Below are positions 32,456 through 43,440 of a DNA stretch of 64,000 nt, in pieces. The stretch is from Tenrec ecaudatus (taxonomy: Eukaryota; Chordata; Mammalia; Afrosoricida; Tenrecidae): NCBI RefSeq assembly GCF_050624435.1, contig NW_027459214.1:1-64000 (forward strand). The letters are read 5' to 3'. Made by a program: the position numbers and the translations under genes. The notes below the pieces were generated by a model, which saw only the letters and a program-made list of their open reading frames with translations, was not told where the DNA came from and did not search any database. How positions within the stretch are numbered: the first letter of the stretch is position 1; each line of letters begins with the position of its first letter.

Positions 32456-32585
32456 CCTCAAAATAACATCCTTGATCTTCAGTCTTTTTAAAAGATCTGG
32501 TGTAGCACATTTAGCCAATGCAACGTGTCATTTGATGTCTTGACTGATGCTTCCTTGAGCATTGATCTGGCTTAGGGTTTAAAAA
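32456..32585 (-). mobile_element. RTE internal fragment, opposite strand
   Basis: ATTTAGCCAATGCAACGTGTC, ATTTGATGTCTTGACTG and CTTCCTTGAGCATTGATC are the reverse of the RTE region near 3160. It directly abuts the plus-strand RTE piece. Confidence 0.6.
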
Positions 32586-32974
32586 TTCCCCTTGGCTTCT
32601 CAATCATACAGGAGGCCCACACAGTGATCATCTTTCCTCACTACACAGAGTGTCATGCCCCACTCACATTGGTCTCCTTGCTGTTCCAGGAAGAAGCTTG
32701 GAGAACCCAATCACAAGGCCTTTTGCACTGACTGTCTCCTACCTGGAACACTTTCCCCACCGCCACATGGCCACTCCTGTGTCTTCCTGCCTTATTCAAG
32801 TACTGCACTATCAATGAGATCTTCCTTGGCTGTGATGCACTACTTGCCCCAAGTTTCCCATCCAGCGCAGTTTAGTGAGAAAAATCTCACTGCTACCTGC
32901 AGGGGGGGAGCCTCGGCACTGGCATCTCAGAAAATGGAGCATAATCAGAACAGAAATGTGACCCTACCTCTCAT

Positions 32975-33135
32975 GCTAAAAGGCTGCTAACTGCAAGATC
33001 TAAACCACCACACAACCAGCCACTTCTCAGGAGAAAGGCTGAAAGTTAGTCTCAGAAACCTACAGGGGAAGTTCTACCCTGTCTTATAGGGTCATTATGA
33101 GTCAGTATCAACTCTATGGCAGTAAATTTGCATTT
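32975..33135 (+). mobile_element. AfroSINE, 5' shortened
   Basis: AAGGCTGCTAACTGCAAG, TTAGTCTCAGAAACC, GGGAAGTTCTACCCTGTC, and TAGGGTCATTATGAGTCAG. Confidence 0.75.
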
Positions 33136-33596
33136 AGGGGGGGCGCGTTCTAAGGAGCTCTGGGTCACATACCCTGATCAATCCAACTGGCAGCTGCATC
33201 AGCTGGCTAAGGCTTCAAAAGACTGAGTAGGTAACCCAGAGCTCAGTGCTGTTGGCAGAAACTTGTGGGGGTTCAGAAGGACTTGAGGTGATGGTGTCCT
33301 TCTCAGTGGCCTCAGATAATCTTCTCCCCGGTCTGGGCATCAGCATCTTCTTTGCAAAATGGGATGATTGCATTAGAGAACCTCTAAACTCCTACATACC
33401 TGAGCAATCAGGAAGCAATTGTGAATCCTGGAGAGGAGCAAAGACTATGCTGGTGGCTCTGCAAATCTTGGGAAGCCTGGATCCGATGCGGCTGGAACTG
33501 TCCACAGCGAGGCACCAAGAATCCCGAGAGCTGTAGTTCAGGTCTCCCCCTTGCCTGTGTACCATGGAAGATTTAATAAATGTTCTCCTCATGCTA

Positions 33597-33805
33597 GGAT
33601 CCTTGGTGGCAAAGTGGCAAAATCCCTTCACATTGGCCTGTTAACTGCAGGGTTGGCAGTTCAAACGCACCTGCTGCATTCCTGTAGGAAGGGCAGCTTT
33701 CAACTCCCACAAATAATTGTTGTTTCAGAAATCCACAAGGACAGTTGTATCCTGTAACTATGAGTCAGAACTGGCACAATAGCAGTGCGTGAGTGAGCTT
33801 TAAAC
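33597..33805 (+). mobile_element. AfroSINE
   Basis: GGATCCTTGGTGGCAAAGTGG, TTAACTGCAGGGTTGGCAG, AACTCCCACAAATAATTG, and GTAACTATGAGTCAGAAC. Confidence 0.75.
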
Positions 33806-33809
33806 TACG

Positions 33810-34600
33810 TTTGAGACTGTGGTCTAATTTGAATTCCCCTACCTGTCCATTGGGTGTCATGGGAAGAGAGTAGATAGGAGAAAAAAGGGTAGGCGGCAGT
33901 GAGGGAGGAGAGTAGAATGTACTGGAGTAACACATTCTGGCAGAAAATTGTGTGTATGTGTGTGTGTGCGTGTTCTATTGTAATTCACACAGATTATGGG
34001 TGGGGGAGGGAACTGAAAAAGTAAATATCCATGAAAAAGAAATTTTTTTTTCTTTGGTGATTTTCCTTTTGTTGAGCTAAGGGATGGAGAATGTACTGCA
34101 TGGGCGTGACCAGCCACTGGACTTGTGTGCTGTTAACACACCCTCCTGCCTTTGCATGCTGGGGGCCTCTCTGTAAACAGAAGTGACTTGTGACTTCTGA
34201 TTTCCTGGGGCTCTAATGAGAACCCGAGAATAGAAGTTCTAAATCATGAACAAAGGAGATACAAAGGGTTAATGAGAGGACAGAAGTTTGAAGTTTCATT
34301 GGATGAAAACAGCGCCAGCATCCAACAAACATGCCAAAGGCTGAACTCTGCCCGGAAGTAATGAATGAGCACTGCCTTTAGCCCGTGTCCTCACTCTCCC
34401 CGTTTCCTGCACTCCAAGCCAGCCTCACTAAGAGTAGTCAAAGGTGACATGGTGGTCCTTTCAACTCTCTCTGACCCCTCACGCTGCCTTCACCTCTATC
34501 CAAGTTGCTTCATCCTTCCCCCTTCTCCCTGATCTTCCTCGTGGAAAGATCTAATTCATACTAACTGGTAAAAGTCAGTTAGCACACAAGAAAGAAGACA
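33810..34600. other. Apparently unique DNA with a short (TG)n
   Basis: A TG-rich run of about 22 bp lies at 33952-33973. No gene or repeat family was recognised in the rest. Confidence 0.4.
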
Positions 34601-34611
34601 TCTCCTTCCTC

Positions 34612-34750
34612 AGCCTATGCTGCAGAAAAGGAAACTCAGGCTTGAGCTCATTTGCCCAACTGTCAAAGGTCCCATCACGGGCAGGGCCATGATGTGAAAA
34701 TTCAAGCAAGTAGCCCCAGAGCCAGAGCTCCCAACCCTCATCCACTGCAG
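34612..34750 (-). mobile_element. MIR fragment
   Basis: GCAGAAAAGGAAACTCAGGC, TTTGCCCAACTGTCAAAGG, and a decayed ATTCAAGCAAGTAG...CAGAGCC end match reversed MIR. Confidence 0.6.
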
Positions 34751-34837
34751 TTCAAGTTCATGGGGTGAAGTGGTGAAAAGCTAACCAGAAACTGAGAGTC
34801 AATGTAGATACCCAAGGCTTACTTGCCAGGGCACTCA

Positions 34838-35020
34838 CTCACTGCCATTGAGTCAATGCTGACTCATAACAACCCTATAGGACAGGGTAGAATTCCCCTG
34901 TGAGTTACTGAGGATGTATCTCTTTATAGGAATAGAAAGCCCCATCTCTCCCTTGTGGAGTGGCTAGTGGTTTTAAACTGTTGCACAAAGCATAACCATG
35001 ACACCATCAGGACTCCAAAA
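34838..35020 (-). mobile_element. AfroSINE
   Basis: CACTGCCATTGAGTCAATGC, ATAGGACAGGGTAGAATTCCC, GGAATAGAAAGCC, and GGAGTGGCTAGTGG, ending in ACACCATCAGGACTCC. Confidence 0.85.
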
Positions 35021-35043
35021 CATGCCAGGGCAATCAATGGTTC

Positions 35044-35490
35044 TGTGAGATCTCTCAGGATAGAGATATACCTTGCTCATTGGCTACACACGAGAAAGCA
35101 TTCACCTCCAAGCCTAGTTTGTGATCCAAGTGAGTTTTATGAGAATTAGAAGAAGTTTCAGGTTTATAAAGGCACCTGCAGGGCTCTTCAGAAATGTGCA
35201 TCTCCTTAGAAGCTTCCCTGAAAGTCACGAGGTTTGATCTGTGCTCCTGCCTTTTAAATCACTCCCAGAGGTGGGGCGTGCTGGTGACCCTGGTTGAACT
35301 CATTGGCTGAACTGAATTCACCTGGCCTTGTTGGGCCAATTCAGGTGCAGAACACAGCCAGGTGTACCTCCCCTTCCTGGCTGGGAACCTGAGCCTTTGA
35401 GCATGCGCAGTGTACCACTCGTTCATGGGACAAAGGCTCAGACTGCTGACCATGCGTAATGGATGCCTCAGTCCCTAAGGTAAACTACCA
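35044..35490 (-). mobile_element. Solo LTR, class I ERV type (copy 1 of 6)
   Basis: Read on the minus strand, the U3 has a TTTAAAAGGCAGGAG promoter-like box (about 35247). Then comes a CATAAAACTCAC polyadenylation-like box (about 35130), the U5 block GGTGAATGCTTTCTC, and the end GAGAGATCTCACAG at 35044. The same architecture recurs at 44606, 52132, 56632, 58358 and 61262. No internal retroviral sequence adjoins it, so it is probably a solo LTR. Confidence 0.75.
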
Positions 35491-35561
35491 AGCAGTTCCA
35501 AAACCCCACTGCTTTGTAGTGTTCATGAACTTTGGCAGGAACACATCCTTACCACGAAGAA

Positions 35562-35672
35562 TCCTGGTGGCCCAATGGCTAAGCACTTGGGCTTTAGACC
35601 GCGGTCAGTAGCAACACATGAGAAAAAGGTCTTGCCATTGTAAACATTCCACCCCACTGCCATCAAACGCAA
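35562..35672 (+). mobile_element. AfroSINE fragment with central deletion
   Basis: The head AATCCTGGTGGCCCAATGGC runs to a shortened GAGAAAAAGGTCTTGC, then CCCCACTGCCATC. Confidence 0.6.
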
Positions 35673-35675
35673 AGG

Positions 35676-35824
35676 ACCTCTGGTGACATAGCGGGCTACT
35701 CACAGAGCTACTAAATGCAAAGTCAACAGTTCTAACCCACCAGCTTTACTGTGGGAGAAAGATGAAGCTATCTATTCCTATAGAGACATAATATCTCAGA
35801 AACCTATAGGGAAAATTCTACCCT
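35676..35824 (+). mobile_element. AfroSINE fused to an RTE fragment
   Basis: GACCTCTGGTGACATAGCG, GTGGGAGAAAGATGAAGC, GAAACCTATAGGGAAAATTC and CTACCCTGCCATGG, then an immediate switch into RTE coding sequence at about 35825. Confidence 0.7.
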
Positions 35825-36147
35825 GCCATGGACTACTAAACGAACAACCTAATCTGACTTGGAAGAAGTCAGGCCAGAGTGCCCTTGACAGCATATATGG
35901 CAAGATTTTGCCTCCCAAATATGTTGGACATATTGCCTGGAGAAGGACATCCTGCTTGGTAAAGTGGAGGGGCAGCACAAAAGAGGAAGGCCCTCAATGA
36001 GCTGGATTGACACCGTGGCTGCATCAATGGACTCAGGCAGAGAACAAATGTGATGATGGTGCAGGACCTGGAAGTGTTTGGTTCTGTTGTGCATAGGGTC
36101 ACTTTGGATCAGAAACCACTCAATGGCACCCGACAGCAACAACAGTA
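35825..36147 (+). mobile_element. RTE 3' fragment
   Basis: GGACTACTAAACGAACAACC, TTGGAAGAAGTCAGGCCAG, GGAGAAGGACATCCTGCTTGG, and GAGCTGGATTGACACCGTGGC. It ends with AATGGCACCCGACAGCAACAAC. Confidence 0.75.
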
Positions 36148-36149
36148 TA

Positions 36150-36480
36150 TAAGATCACCATGAGTTGGAATCAACTCGATAGAAAGTGGGCTTTGGGTCT
36201 GTCATGGAACCAACCCTGGCTCATAGCGACCCAATCATGGGATTCTGAGGCTGTAAATCTTCATGGGAGCAGAGGGCCTCATCTGTCTCCTGCGGAGCAG
36301 CTGGTAGGTGTGAACCCCTGACTTTGCAGTTGACAGTCCAACACTTCCCTTAAAGTACCCCCCGGGGCTCCTTTGGTAACGATGACAGACTAGGAAACCC
36401 AATAGGGACATTTCTACTCTGTCACATGAAGGCATCCTGTGCAGAATGGGCTCAACGGGAACTAACACCAAACCCACCAC
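36150..36480. mobile_element. Cluster of AfroSINE pieces in both orientations
   Basis: The plus-strand tail piece is at 36150-36195 (GAGTTGGAATCAACTCGATAG). A minus-strand copy is at 36205-36372 (AGCGACCCAATCATGG to CCCCGGGGCTCC). A plus-strand 3' half is at 36375-36480 (GGAAACCCAATAGGGACA). This suggests that one SINE inserted in another in inverse orientation. Confidence 0.65.
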
Positions 36481-36918
36481 TTTTAACACCATCCCAACCT
36501 TACAGACTGTGCTAGGCTCTTGAAGGAATTGACTTTTTGCACTCCCACTGAGCGAGCTATGAGCATGCATGCCAACACGTAACTTCCGGTCCTGAACTAG
36601 GGATCAGCTGCACATGTAAGGATGTGCTTCTAATGTGGAAGGAAGTAAAGAGAGGGGATCTGGAAGCAGGAAAAGCCAGGAAGCAGGAGTCACTTAGGCA
36701 GACCCCTTTCAGAAACCAACTTAATTAGCATATCACAGATCCTGGCTCAGAGGTGATGTTCAAAGAAGAATTGTTGACTGAATATACAAGGGAAGGAACA
36801 GAATAAGTGAACACAGAAATGTGCTAATGACCAAATTGACTCACAGTTCCGACCCTGCTCTTCTTCCAGGTTCTTCTCTAGTTACTAATGGTATTTGCTT
36901 GACCTCTCACAAGCACAA

Positions 36919-37135
36919 AAGGAGCCCTGGTGGCCTAGCGGTTAGGCAGTGGGCTGCTAACCACCAAACTAGCAGTTCTAAATTAGCAGGCATTCTGAAG
37001 GAGAACAACAAGCTGTCTGCTCCTTTAAAGAATTACAGTCTTGGGAATGCACAGTGGTAGCTCTACCCTGGCCCATAGGGCTGCTCTGAGTCTGACTCGA
37101 CTGGACAGCAGTGAGTATGGGTTTGGTTTGGTTTT
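36919..37135 (+). mobile_element. AfroSINE, well-preserved reference copy
   Basis: GGAGCCCTGGTGGCCTAGCG, GGGCTGCTAACCACC, TGCTCCTTTAAAGAATTACAG, CATAGGGCTGCTCTGAGTC and GACTCGACTGGACAGCAG, with tail GGGTTTGGTTTGG. The first 70 bp is tRNA-like, with A and B boxes for RNA polymerase III. Confidence 0.88.
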
Positions 37136-37524
37136 CACAGGTACCCCGATCCATTGGTGGTCTTGGTAAATTGCACACGCTGGTTCAGTGGACCTTGTGT
37201 AGGGCTTGAGAATTTGCACTTCTAACAAGCTCCTGATGTTGCTAGTCTGTGACCATATTTAGGATGGCAAGGCTCTGGACTACCCGGGTCTTCCTGGTGG
37301 CTGCTGTCACAGCACAAGTTCCCAAGAGTGCACCGCTACTCATTTCTTTGGAATGATTTGGACTGAGGTTTCCCAGCCATTTCATCAAGGTTTTTGGCTA
37401 TTTGTTCCATGACACTGAAAAGTTTGGACCTGACATATGCAGCTCAGGCTGTATTATCTATCTTCTCTGCCCTCTTGGATTGGAGATGGATCACCTATGA
37501 AGCGATGAGGGTAAGAAGGGTTGG

Positions 37525-37727
37525 GTGTCCCCGGGTAATGTGAACAGTTAGCGCGCTCAACCACTGCTGATTAAAAGGTTTGCGGTTCAAATCCAAGGCC
37601 CCTCAGGAGAAAGGCCTGCTGATTGACTTCTGAACGACCAGCCTTTGAAAGCTCTGTGGGGTCCCGTGGTGCTGACCCACAAGGCGTCACCGTGAGTTGG
37701 AATGGACTCCTCAGAAACGGGTTTAGT
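37525..37727 (+). mobile_element. AfroSINE variant
   Basis: GGTGTCCCCGGGTAATGTG, GTTAGCGCGCTCAACCACTGC, TTTGCGGTTCAAATCC, GGAGAAAGGCCTGCTGATTG, and GTGAGTTGGAATGGACTCC. Confidence 0.8.
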
Positions 37728-37900
37728 AAGCAGCACAAAGAGGAAACTCCTTGGTGAACTGGAGGACACGGTAGCTGAAACCATGGGCTCCAACATACTA
37801 CTCCTGAGGCTGGCAAAGGACCGGGAAGTGCTGCCTTGTGTTGCAAAGAAGGTCCCTGTGATGTCAGAATGACTGGACAGCACTAACAACAACAAAGGAT
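37728..37900 (+). mobile_element. RTE 3' end fragment
   Basis: AGCACAAAGAGGAAACTCCTTGG, ACCATGGGCTCCAACATAC, and the terminal GACTGGACAGCACTAACAACAACAAAGG. Confidence 0.7.
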
Positions 37901-38089
37901 GTCAGGGCCCTTCACTTCCCCAGACCACTGACCAGGTTCAAAGACCCGCATGCGAGTATAGTTTCACAGTTAGACGTGTTTAGAAAAAATAATGTTTGCA
38001 AAAGTAAAATCTTGGCTTACATTTTACAGAGCATGCACAATGAGTAGAACTCTTAAGGTCCACCGGAACCTGTTTAGGGTCCCCTCCAC

Positions 38090-38262
38090 TTGCTCACCAC
38101 CGATAAGTCGATTCTGACTCATATTGATCCTACAGGAGAGGTTAAAATTTCCCCTGTGGGTATTTCAGAAAGTGTAGCTCCTTATGGGAATAGAAAGCCT
38201 CCTCTTTCTCTGCAGCTGGTGGGTTCAAACTGCCAACCTTGTCTTTAGCAGCTCAGGACTGA
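38090..38262 (-). mobile_element. AfroSINE
   Basis: CCGATAAGTCGATTCTGACTC, TGGGAATAGAAAGCCTCC, and GCTGGTGGGTTCAAACTGCC, in reversed order. Confidence 0.8.
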
Positions 38263-38289
38263 CTTGTATCTCTATGAAACCAAAATCTA

Positions 38290-38486
38290 CCTCACTGCCA
38301 GGGAGGTGATGCTGACTCATAGTGACCCTGTGAGGCAGAGTAGATCTGTCCCTGTGAGTTTCTGAGACTGTAACTCTTTATAGGAGTAGACAGACTCTTC
38401 TTCCCACGGAGTGGCTGGTGGTTTCAAAGTGCTGACTTTGGTGTTAGCAGCCCAACATGCAAACACTATGCCACCAAAGCTCCTTT
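38290..38486 (-). mobile_element. AfroSINE
   Basis: GTGATGCTGACTCATAGTG, TTATAGGAGTAGACAG, GGAGTGGCTGGTGGTTTC, and TTAGCAGCCCAACATGC, ending in GCCACCAAAGCTCC. It is a tandem neighbour of the copy at 38090. Confidence 0.85.
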
Positions 38487-38611
38487 TGTACTCCTATAAG
38501 TAGATAAATATTTCTCTTATATCTGTGTTTCAACCAAAGGCATGGCTATAAAGGAAAAAAGGCCATGAGTGTCAAGAATGATTTGAAAATGTGGAGTTCT
38601 TTTGGGAAAGG

Positions 38612-38621
38612 ATATATATAT

Positions 38622-38658
<37 letters not shown>

Positions 38659-38659
38659 C
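38612..38659. repeat. (TA)n microsatellite
   Basis: About 48 bp of TA with one AAA interruption. It makes alternating I and Y codons in all frames. Confidence 0.95.
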
Positions 38660-38689
38660 ACTTGTGTATATAAATAGAATTCTGACAGC

Positions 38690-38878
38690 GGCAAGAGTGG
38701 TCAGGAGTTGGACTGTTAATCTCAAGGTCAGCAGTTTGAATGACCAACCGCTCCTCTGGAGAAAGAGGAGATTTTCTACTCCTCTAAAGAATCACAGTCT
38801 CAGAAACCCACGGGGGCCATTTTACTCAGTCCCATGGGCCTGTGAGTTGGAATGGACTTGATGGCAGTGAGGGCATGT
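38690..38878 (+). mobile_element. AfroSINE
   Basis: GAGTTGGACTGTTAATCTC, TTCTACTCCTCTAAAGAATC, AGTCTCAGAAACCCACGGGG, and TGGACTTGATGGCAGTGAG. Confidence 0.8.
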
Positions 38879-39529
38879 AAATATGCAAACACCCACCTCG
38901 GACTTAGGATTTGACCTGCTCCCTCAGCCCTGTGAGCATCTGCATCCGAAGCCATGGACTTGGCCTTCTGTGAAGAACCCATTAGTGCACCGCCACAAAG
39001 AGAATGAGTTTCCTCTGTGTCAGTCCATTACCCTGCCAACGTTCAGGATGGAGCCAACACCCTTGGTTTCCCAGAGAAATTGGCTCAACATCCCCCTGAT
39101 GTGGTTGCATGACATAGGCCACTCATGCAATGCACTGCATGTGCTCTATTTAATGCACTATCACCAACAAGTCTACATGGGTGGTAACTCTGAAAACCTT
39201 GCCCAAACAGCTGGCTTCACCAAAGTATATGGAACCATGTGGAGTCGTCGACCAGTTCGACTCTGCACTGGCTGTACGTTGGCATTGCCAAGGGGGCTTT
39301 CTCACTGACTGTGACCTGAATCCTGCTTCTACTAAGCCTTGCTTCATTGGTCTGGGATGGGGCCAGGCCAATGGGAGGCTTGAAAGCTCCTAAGGGATTC
39401 CAAAGTATGACCAAGGGTGAACAGTACTGTTTTTGGCCATCACATCCGGGAAGGCCCTTGGGACTTTGCCACTCAAAGTATGATAGGTCAAGGAAACAGC
39501 AACATCAGCATTAGCTTCTCCCATGCTAA

Positions 39530-39712
39530 TGCCATCGAGTTGATGCTGACTCATATAGACCCTACAGGACAGGGCAGAACTGCCCTTGTGGGTTTCCCAG
39601 ACTGTCACTCTTGCCCGGAGTCTACAGCCTCATATTTCTCCCAAGGAGTGGCTGGTGGTTTAGGACTACTGTCCTTGTGGTTAACAGCCCAAGAGTACCA
39701 GGGCCTCTAGAA
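39530..39712 (-). mobile_element. AfroSINE
   Basis: TAATGCCATCGAGTTGATGC, ACAGGACAGGGCAGAACTGCC, GGAGTGGCTGGTGGTTTAGG, and GTGGTTAACAGCCCAAG, ending at ACCAGGGCCTC. Confidence 0.85.
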
Positions 39713-39719
39713 CTGCTGG

Positions 39720-40665
39720 ATCCTAGACCCCACCCTGAACCCACAAAATCAGAATCTGCCCCCCAGCCCGATTTCCAGGAACCTGGGTAAGTGCATGCAT
39801 GTGAAAGTTTAAGAAATACTTCCTTAGAAACCATTACTTTCCAGAACAAACTCCTCCTGCCAGAGGTGCAGAAATGGAAGCCCATTAGGCCATGCTCGCC
39901 TAGAAGCAATTTGAGGTCTCAGTGCTCCTATATCCTGGCTGTCATCCAGATTTCCTTATTCTCACCTGGACTGTTGTCACTGCAGCAGGTATTGGTGAGT
40001 CCTCAGCACGAACAGCCCCAAATTCGGTCTAGAGACACAGCTCCCATTTCAGAGTAGTACAATCCACAGTTTCCTGTAGAGTTTCTGGCTTTTACTGGCT
40101 TGGGGTAGGGTCTAGTGGGAAACGCATCTTAGCAAGAGCCATTATGTATTCTGGATGTGCACAATGAGTTTGTCTTGAGGCATATTTATGTCTGATGTTG
40201 TTATGTATTCTCTTTCTATCCCATGCAACCTTATTTTTTTTGAAAATTTATATTTGCTTTTAATTACCCAGACATATAAGTGATTTATAGCTAGGTCTGA
40301 TCGATTGGAATCAGATGACCACGCCTGGATTAACCATGGGTCCTGGTGACCATTAGGCACTTCTTTCCATGAATGATATTTTCACCTGAGTGAATGCATT
40401 CACGACTTTTCTTCTCTTAAGATAAATAAGCAGGTGGGTATCATTTTGCTCTGCTGGCACTTCCTTGTGCTGTTTTAAGTTCACCCAGCAATTTTTAAAA
40501 AGAGAAACATATTACAACTGTCACACACTTTATAATTCATGTGGAAAAATTTGGGGGAGAGCTAAATAGAGGTGACCCGTGGTGCAGTCTTACTTACTGC
40601 TTGTTAGAAGGTACTGAAATCTTATATACATAAACACTAGAAACCAGGAGAGAGGAAATGGTGGT
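39720..40665. other. Apparently unique DNA
   Basis: No gene or family recognised. An AT-rich section lies at about 40220-40560. Confidence 0.35.
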
Positions 40666-40669
40666 TCCA

Positions 40670-41005
40670 TGGCAGAATTCTCACTAGCCATGCAGGAAAT
40701 TTGGGTTTGATTCTTGGCCAGTGCGCCTCCTGTTACAGCTACCACCTAACTGCTAGTGGAGGCTGGCATATTGCTATGATGCTGAACAGATTTTAGCGAT
40801 GTTTTCTGCCTACAGACAGACTAGGAGGAAAGGCCTGGTGAACTCCTTCAAGCCATCAGCCACTGAAAACCCCCCAGCTGACAAGGGGTCAAATCTACAA
40901 CCCATTGAAGGAATGGGGTAGGACCAGTGGGCATTGAGTTCTGTAGCGCATGGAGTCCGCATGAGTCAGCTGGCTGACTTGAAGGCAATTGTCCACAGCA
41001 CTCTC
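40670..41005 (+). mobile_element. Non-autonomous RTE derivative (RTE1-N1 type)
   Basis: It joins an RTE 5' UTR-like stretch (GCTGGCATATTGCTATGATGC, GACAGACTAGGAGGAAAGGCC and CAGCCACTGAAAACC) to a 3' end-like stretch (GGACCAGTGGGCATTGAG, then GTCCGCATGAGTCAGC). No coding region lies between. The same architecture is seen reversed at 16978-17255. Confidence 0.6.
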
Positions 41006-41257
41006 TAGGAAGGCAGTGGTTGGAGCACATAGGCGTCCTTCATGTGGCCCCATGATCATCAGGCCTTAAGTCATGCAACCAACTCTGGGAAATGAGAGAT
41101 GCCCGGGGTACCAGGAATATTTGAAAGACCTGGTGTAAATTGGTTCAGCCCAGGGGAGTTCTGGAAACCACCGAGGTAAGCTTCCTGCTGAAACCACTAA
41201 CTTAGCTCCAGTGCGAGTGGATGGGTGTCTGCACATGTACCCAGCCACCATTAGTGT

Positions 41258-41282
41258 GTTTGTTGTTGTTGTTGTTGTTGCC
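41258..41282. repeat. (TTG)n run at the SINE tail
   Basis: About eight TTG units, the reverse of the CAA tail repeats of the adjacent minus-strand SINE. Confidence 0.85.
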
Positions 41283-41455
41283 GTTCACGACCGTAGAGTC
41301 GATGCCGATTCACAGTGACCCTATATGACAGGGTAGAATTCCCCCTGTGACTTTCTGACACTGTGACTCTTTACAGGAGTAAAAAAGCCTCATCTTTCTC
41401 TTGAGGAGTGGCTGGTGGTTTTGAATGGTTGATCTTGCCATTAGTCCATTGCGTA
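41283..41455 (-). mobile_element. AfroSINE
   Basis: AGAGTCGATGCCGATTCACAG, ACAGGGTAGAATTCCCCC, CTTTACAGGAGTAAAAAAGCC, and GGAGTGGCTGGTGGTTTTG. Confidence 0.85.
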
Positions 41456-42250
41456 ACCAGGTGCTGTCAATTTGGTTCCAATTCATGGCCACTCTATGTA
41501 CAGCAGAACAAAACAACACGCTGCCCTGCGCATTTCTCACAGCCATTCCTACATTTGAGCCATTGTGTCAACTCATCTTGTGGAGGTTTGTCCTCCTTTT
41601 GTCTTGACCAAGCATGCTGTCCAACTCCAGGGACTGGTCCCTCCTGATAACACCCAAAGTACATGAAGCCAAATGTCACCATCCTCGCTTCTAAGAATCA
41701 ATCTGGCTGTAGTTCTTTCAACATGGATTTGTTTGTTCTCCTAGAAGTTCCTTGGTGTATTCAATATTCCTTACCAGGACCATATTTCAAATGCATCAAT
41801 TCTTCTCATGGGACTTCCTTTTGCATTTTCCAGCTTCCACATGAAAATAATCATGCCTTGGGATAGGATACTCCTGAGTTTTTAAGGTGACAAAGTCACC
41901 TTGGTTCAAAAAAAATGTTTAAAAGGCCTTTTGCAGCAAATTCACTGAAAGCAATTTATCCAGTGATTTCTTTACAGATATTTCTATGAGCGTTGGTTGT
42001 GGATGGGTCCAAGTAAGATGAAATGCTTCATCATTTAAATCTTTTCTCTGTTTATCATGTTGCTTATTGGTTCAGTGGTGAGGATTCTTGTTCTTTTAAC
42101 CTCGAGTTGTAATCCATACTGAAGACTATCATCTTTGAACTTCATCAGTAAGTGCTTCAACTCCTCTTCCCTTGCAGCAAGCAAGGCTGGTCGCCTGCAT
42201 ATTTCAGGCTGTTCTCAAATCTTCCTGCAATCCTGAAGTCTCCAATTCAG
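41456..42250 (-). mobile_element. RTE LINE 3' half
   Basis: On the minus strand the C-terminal coding order is seen: a CGRITTSS-type palm remnant region (42100-42250), the AACAAACAAATCCATG block near 41725, and an EGPVPGVGQHA frame near 41640, ending at the RTE 3' terminus by 41456. A frame at 41494-41682 is open for 62 codons. It is decayed and non-functional. Confidence 0.7.
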
Positions 42251-42261
42251 CCATTCAAAAC

Positions 42262-42467
42262 TCAAAACAGCTCAATGCCATGGAAGTCAAGTCAATTCTG
42301 ACTCGAGCAAACCTGTAGGCCAGGAAAGAACCTCCCGGAAGGTTTCCAAGGCTGTAATCTTTGTGGCAGCACATGGTCACATCTTTCTCACTCGGGATAG
42401 CTGGTGAATTCCAAGTGTTGCTCTTTCGGTTAACAGTGAAGTGCTTAAACATTGCCCTACCTGGATT
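42262..42467 (-). mobile_element. AfroSINE
   Basis: CATGGAAGTCAAGTCAATTC, GGTTTCCAAGGCTGTAATC, ATAGCTGGTGAATTCC, and CGGTTAACAGTGAAGTGC. Confidence 0.75.
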
Positions 42468-42489
42468 CCAAGTGTGAGCTAGCAGCCAC

Positions 42490-43295
42490 AATTTTCTTCT
42501 GAGACCAAAGGGGTTGTTAGCTGTGAATTCTTGACCAAGGGTGGTCCAGCAGACCTGCTCAGTATTCACCCAGGTGCAAAATCCATCAAGAGGATGTATT
42601 GTCATTATTTTTAATCACATAACACACCCAGGTGTAGCAGCAACCCAGCTTTGTAATATCACCCTGGTTTTGATAAATATGTACCATTCCTTGATAACGC
42701 TTCCAAATCCTTTAATATCCTGCAGCTCAGTCCCTGATGTCTGGCTGTAACAAAAGGTGTGAAGGGAGACCATATGTCAATAAACTCTCCCCTTCTGCCA
42801 CAACTCAGCGCATAATCAGCTCCACGGTAAAATGCATGGTAAGTCAGTTATGCGCTGGCGGGGAGGGCAAGGGGCCCCTTTCAGGTTTGTCTTCTGATGA
42901 AGTTGACCAAAATGACTTCTTATTTCAGCCTATTAGGAGAGTGAGAGTTGCCCCCCCTCCCTCGCCATTTTTCTTTTCCCTTTTTGTCCCTTTCCCCTTG
43001 GAGGGACAGCCTGCTCTGCTATTCTGAAAGGGTTGTCTGTTTTATGCTGCGCTCTCCACTCCATTAAATCACCTTTCCTCACATTAAATACAGGTTTTCA
43101 GGGTGGTCAGAGAGCTTTGCTGTGAGGGATAATGATATAATTAGGATGACATGCATGAAAAATCATTTTTCAGCTCAATCCCAGGCAGACCACGGGGAAG
43201 CATGAAATGGGAAGGGGGAGAGGTGTACCTCACTTTAGACAAGAGCCAGGCTTCTGAGGGGGCCAGTCTCGACCTGGAAGGCTGCTGAAGGCTTC
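42490..43295. other. Repeat-free block
   Basis: About 800 bp without any repeat family I recognise, including AT-rich stretches (43080-43160). No coding frame with domain features was seen. It is a reasonable place to look for conserved non-coding sequence, but conservation cannot be seen from one genome. Confidence 0.35.
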
Positions 43296-43299
43296 TTTA

Positions 43300-43440
43300 C
43301 CTCACTCACTCATTCACTCATTCATTCAACCAGCTTGCTACTTACTTATTAAATGCCAGACCTTGGGGCTCTCTCACTGAACAAAAGAGACAAAAATCCC
43401 CCTCCTGTCAAGAAGCTTCCATAAACAGAGGCATTCAAAT
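43300..43440 (+). mobile_element. Ancient mammal-wide repeat fragment
   Basis: CATTCACTCATTCATTCAACC, TATTAAATGCCAGACCTTGG, then CTGAACAAAAGAGACAAAAATCC and AAGAAGCTTCCAT. Same family as 30035. A CT/T run follows at 43612-43650. Confidence 0.6.

Noticed and set aside
36919-36990. tRNA gene suggested by A/B-box-like sequence
   Set aside because: It is the tRNA-derived head of an AfroSINE, repeated dozens of times in the window, with no tRNA 3' half.
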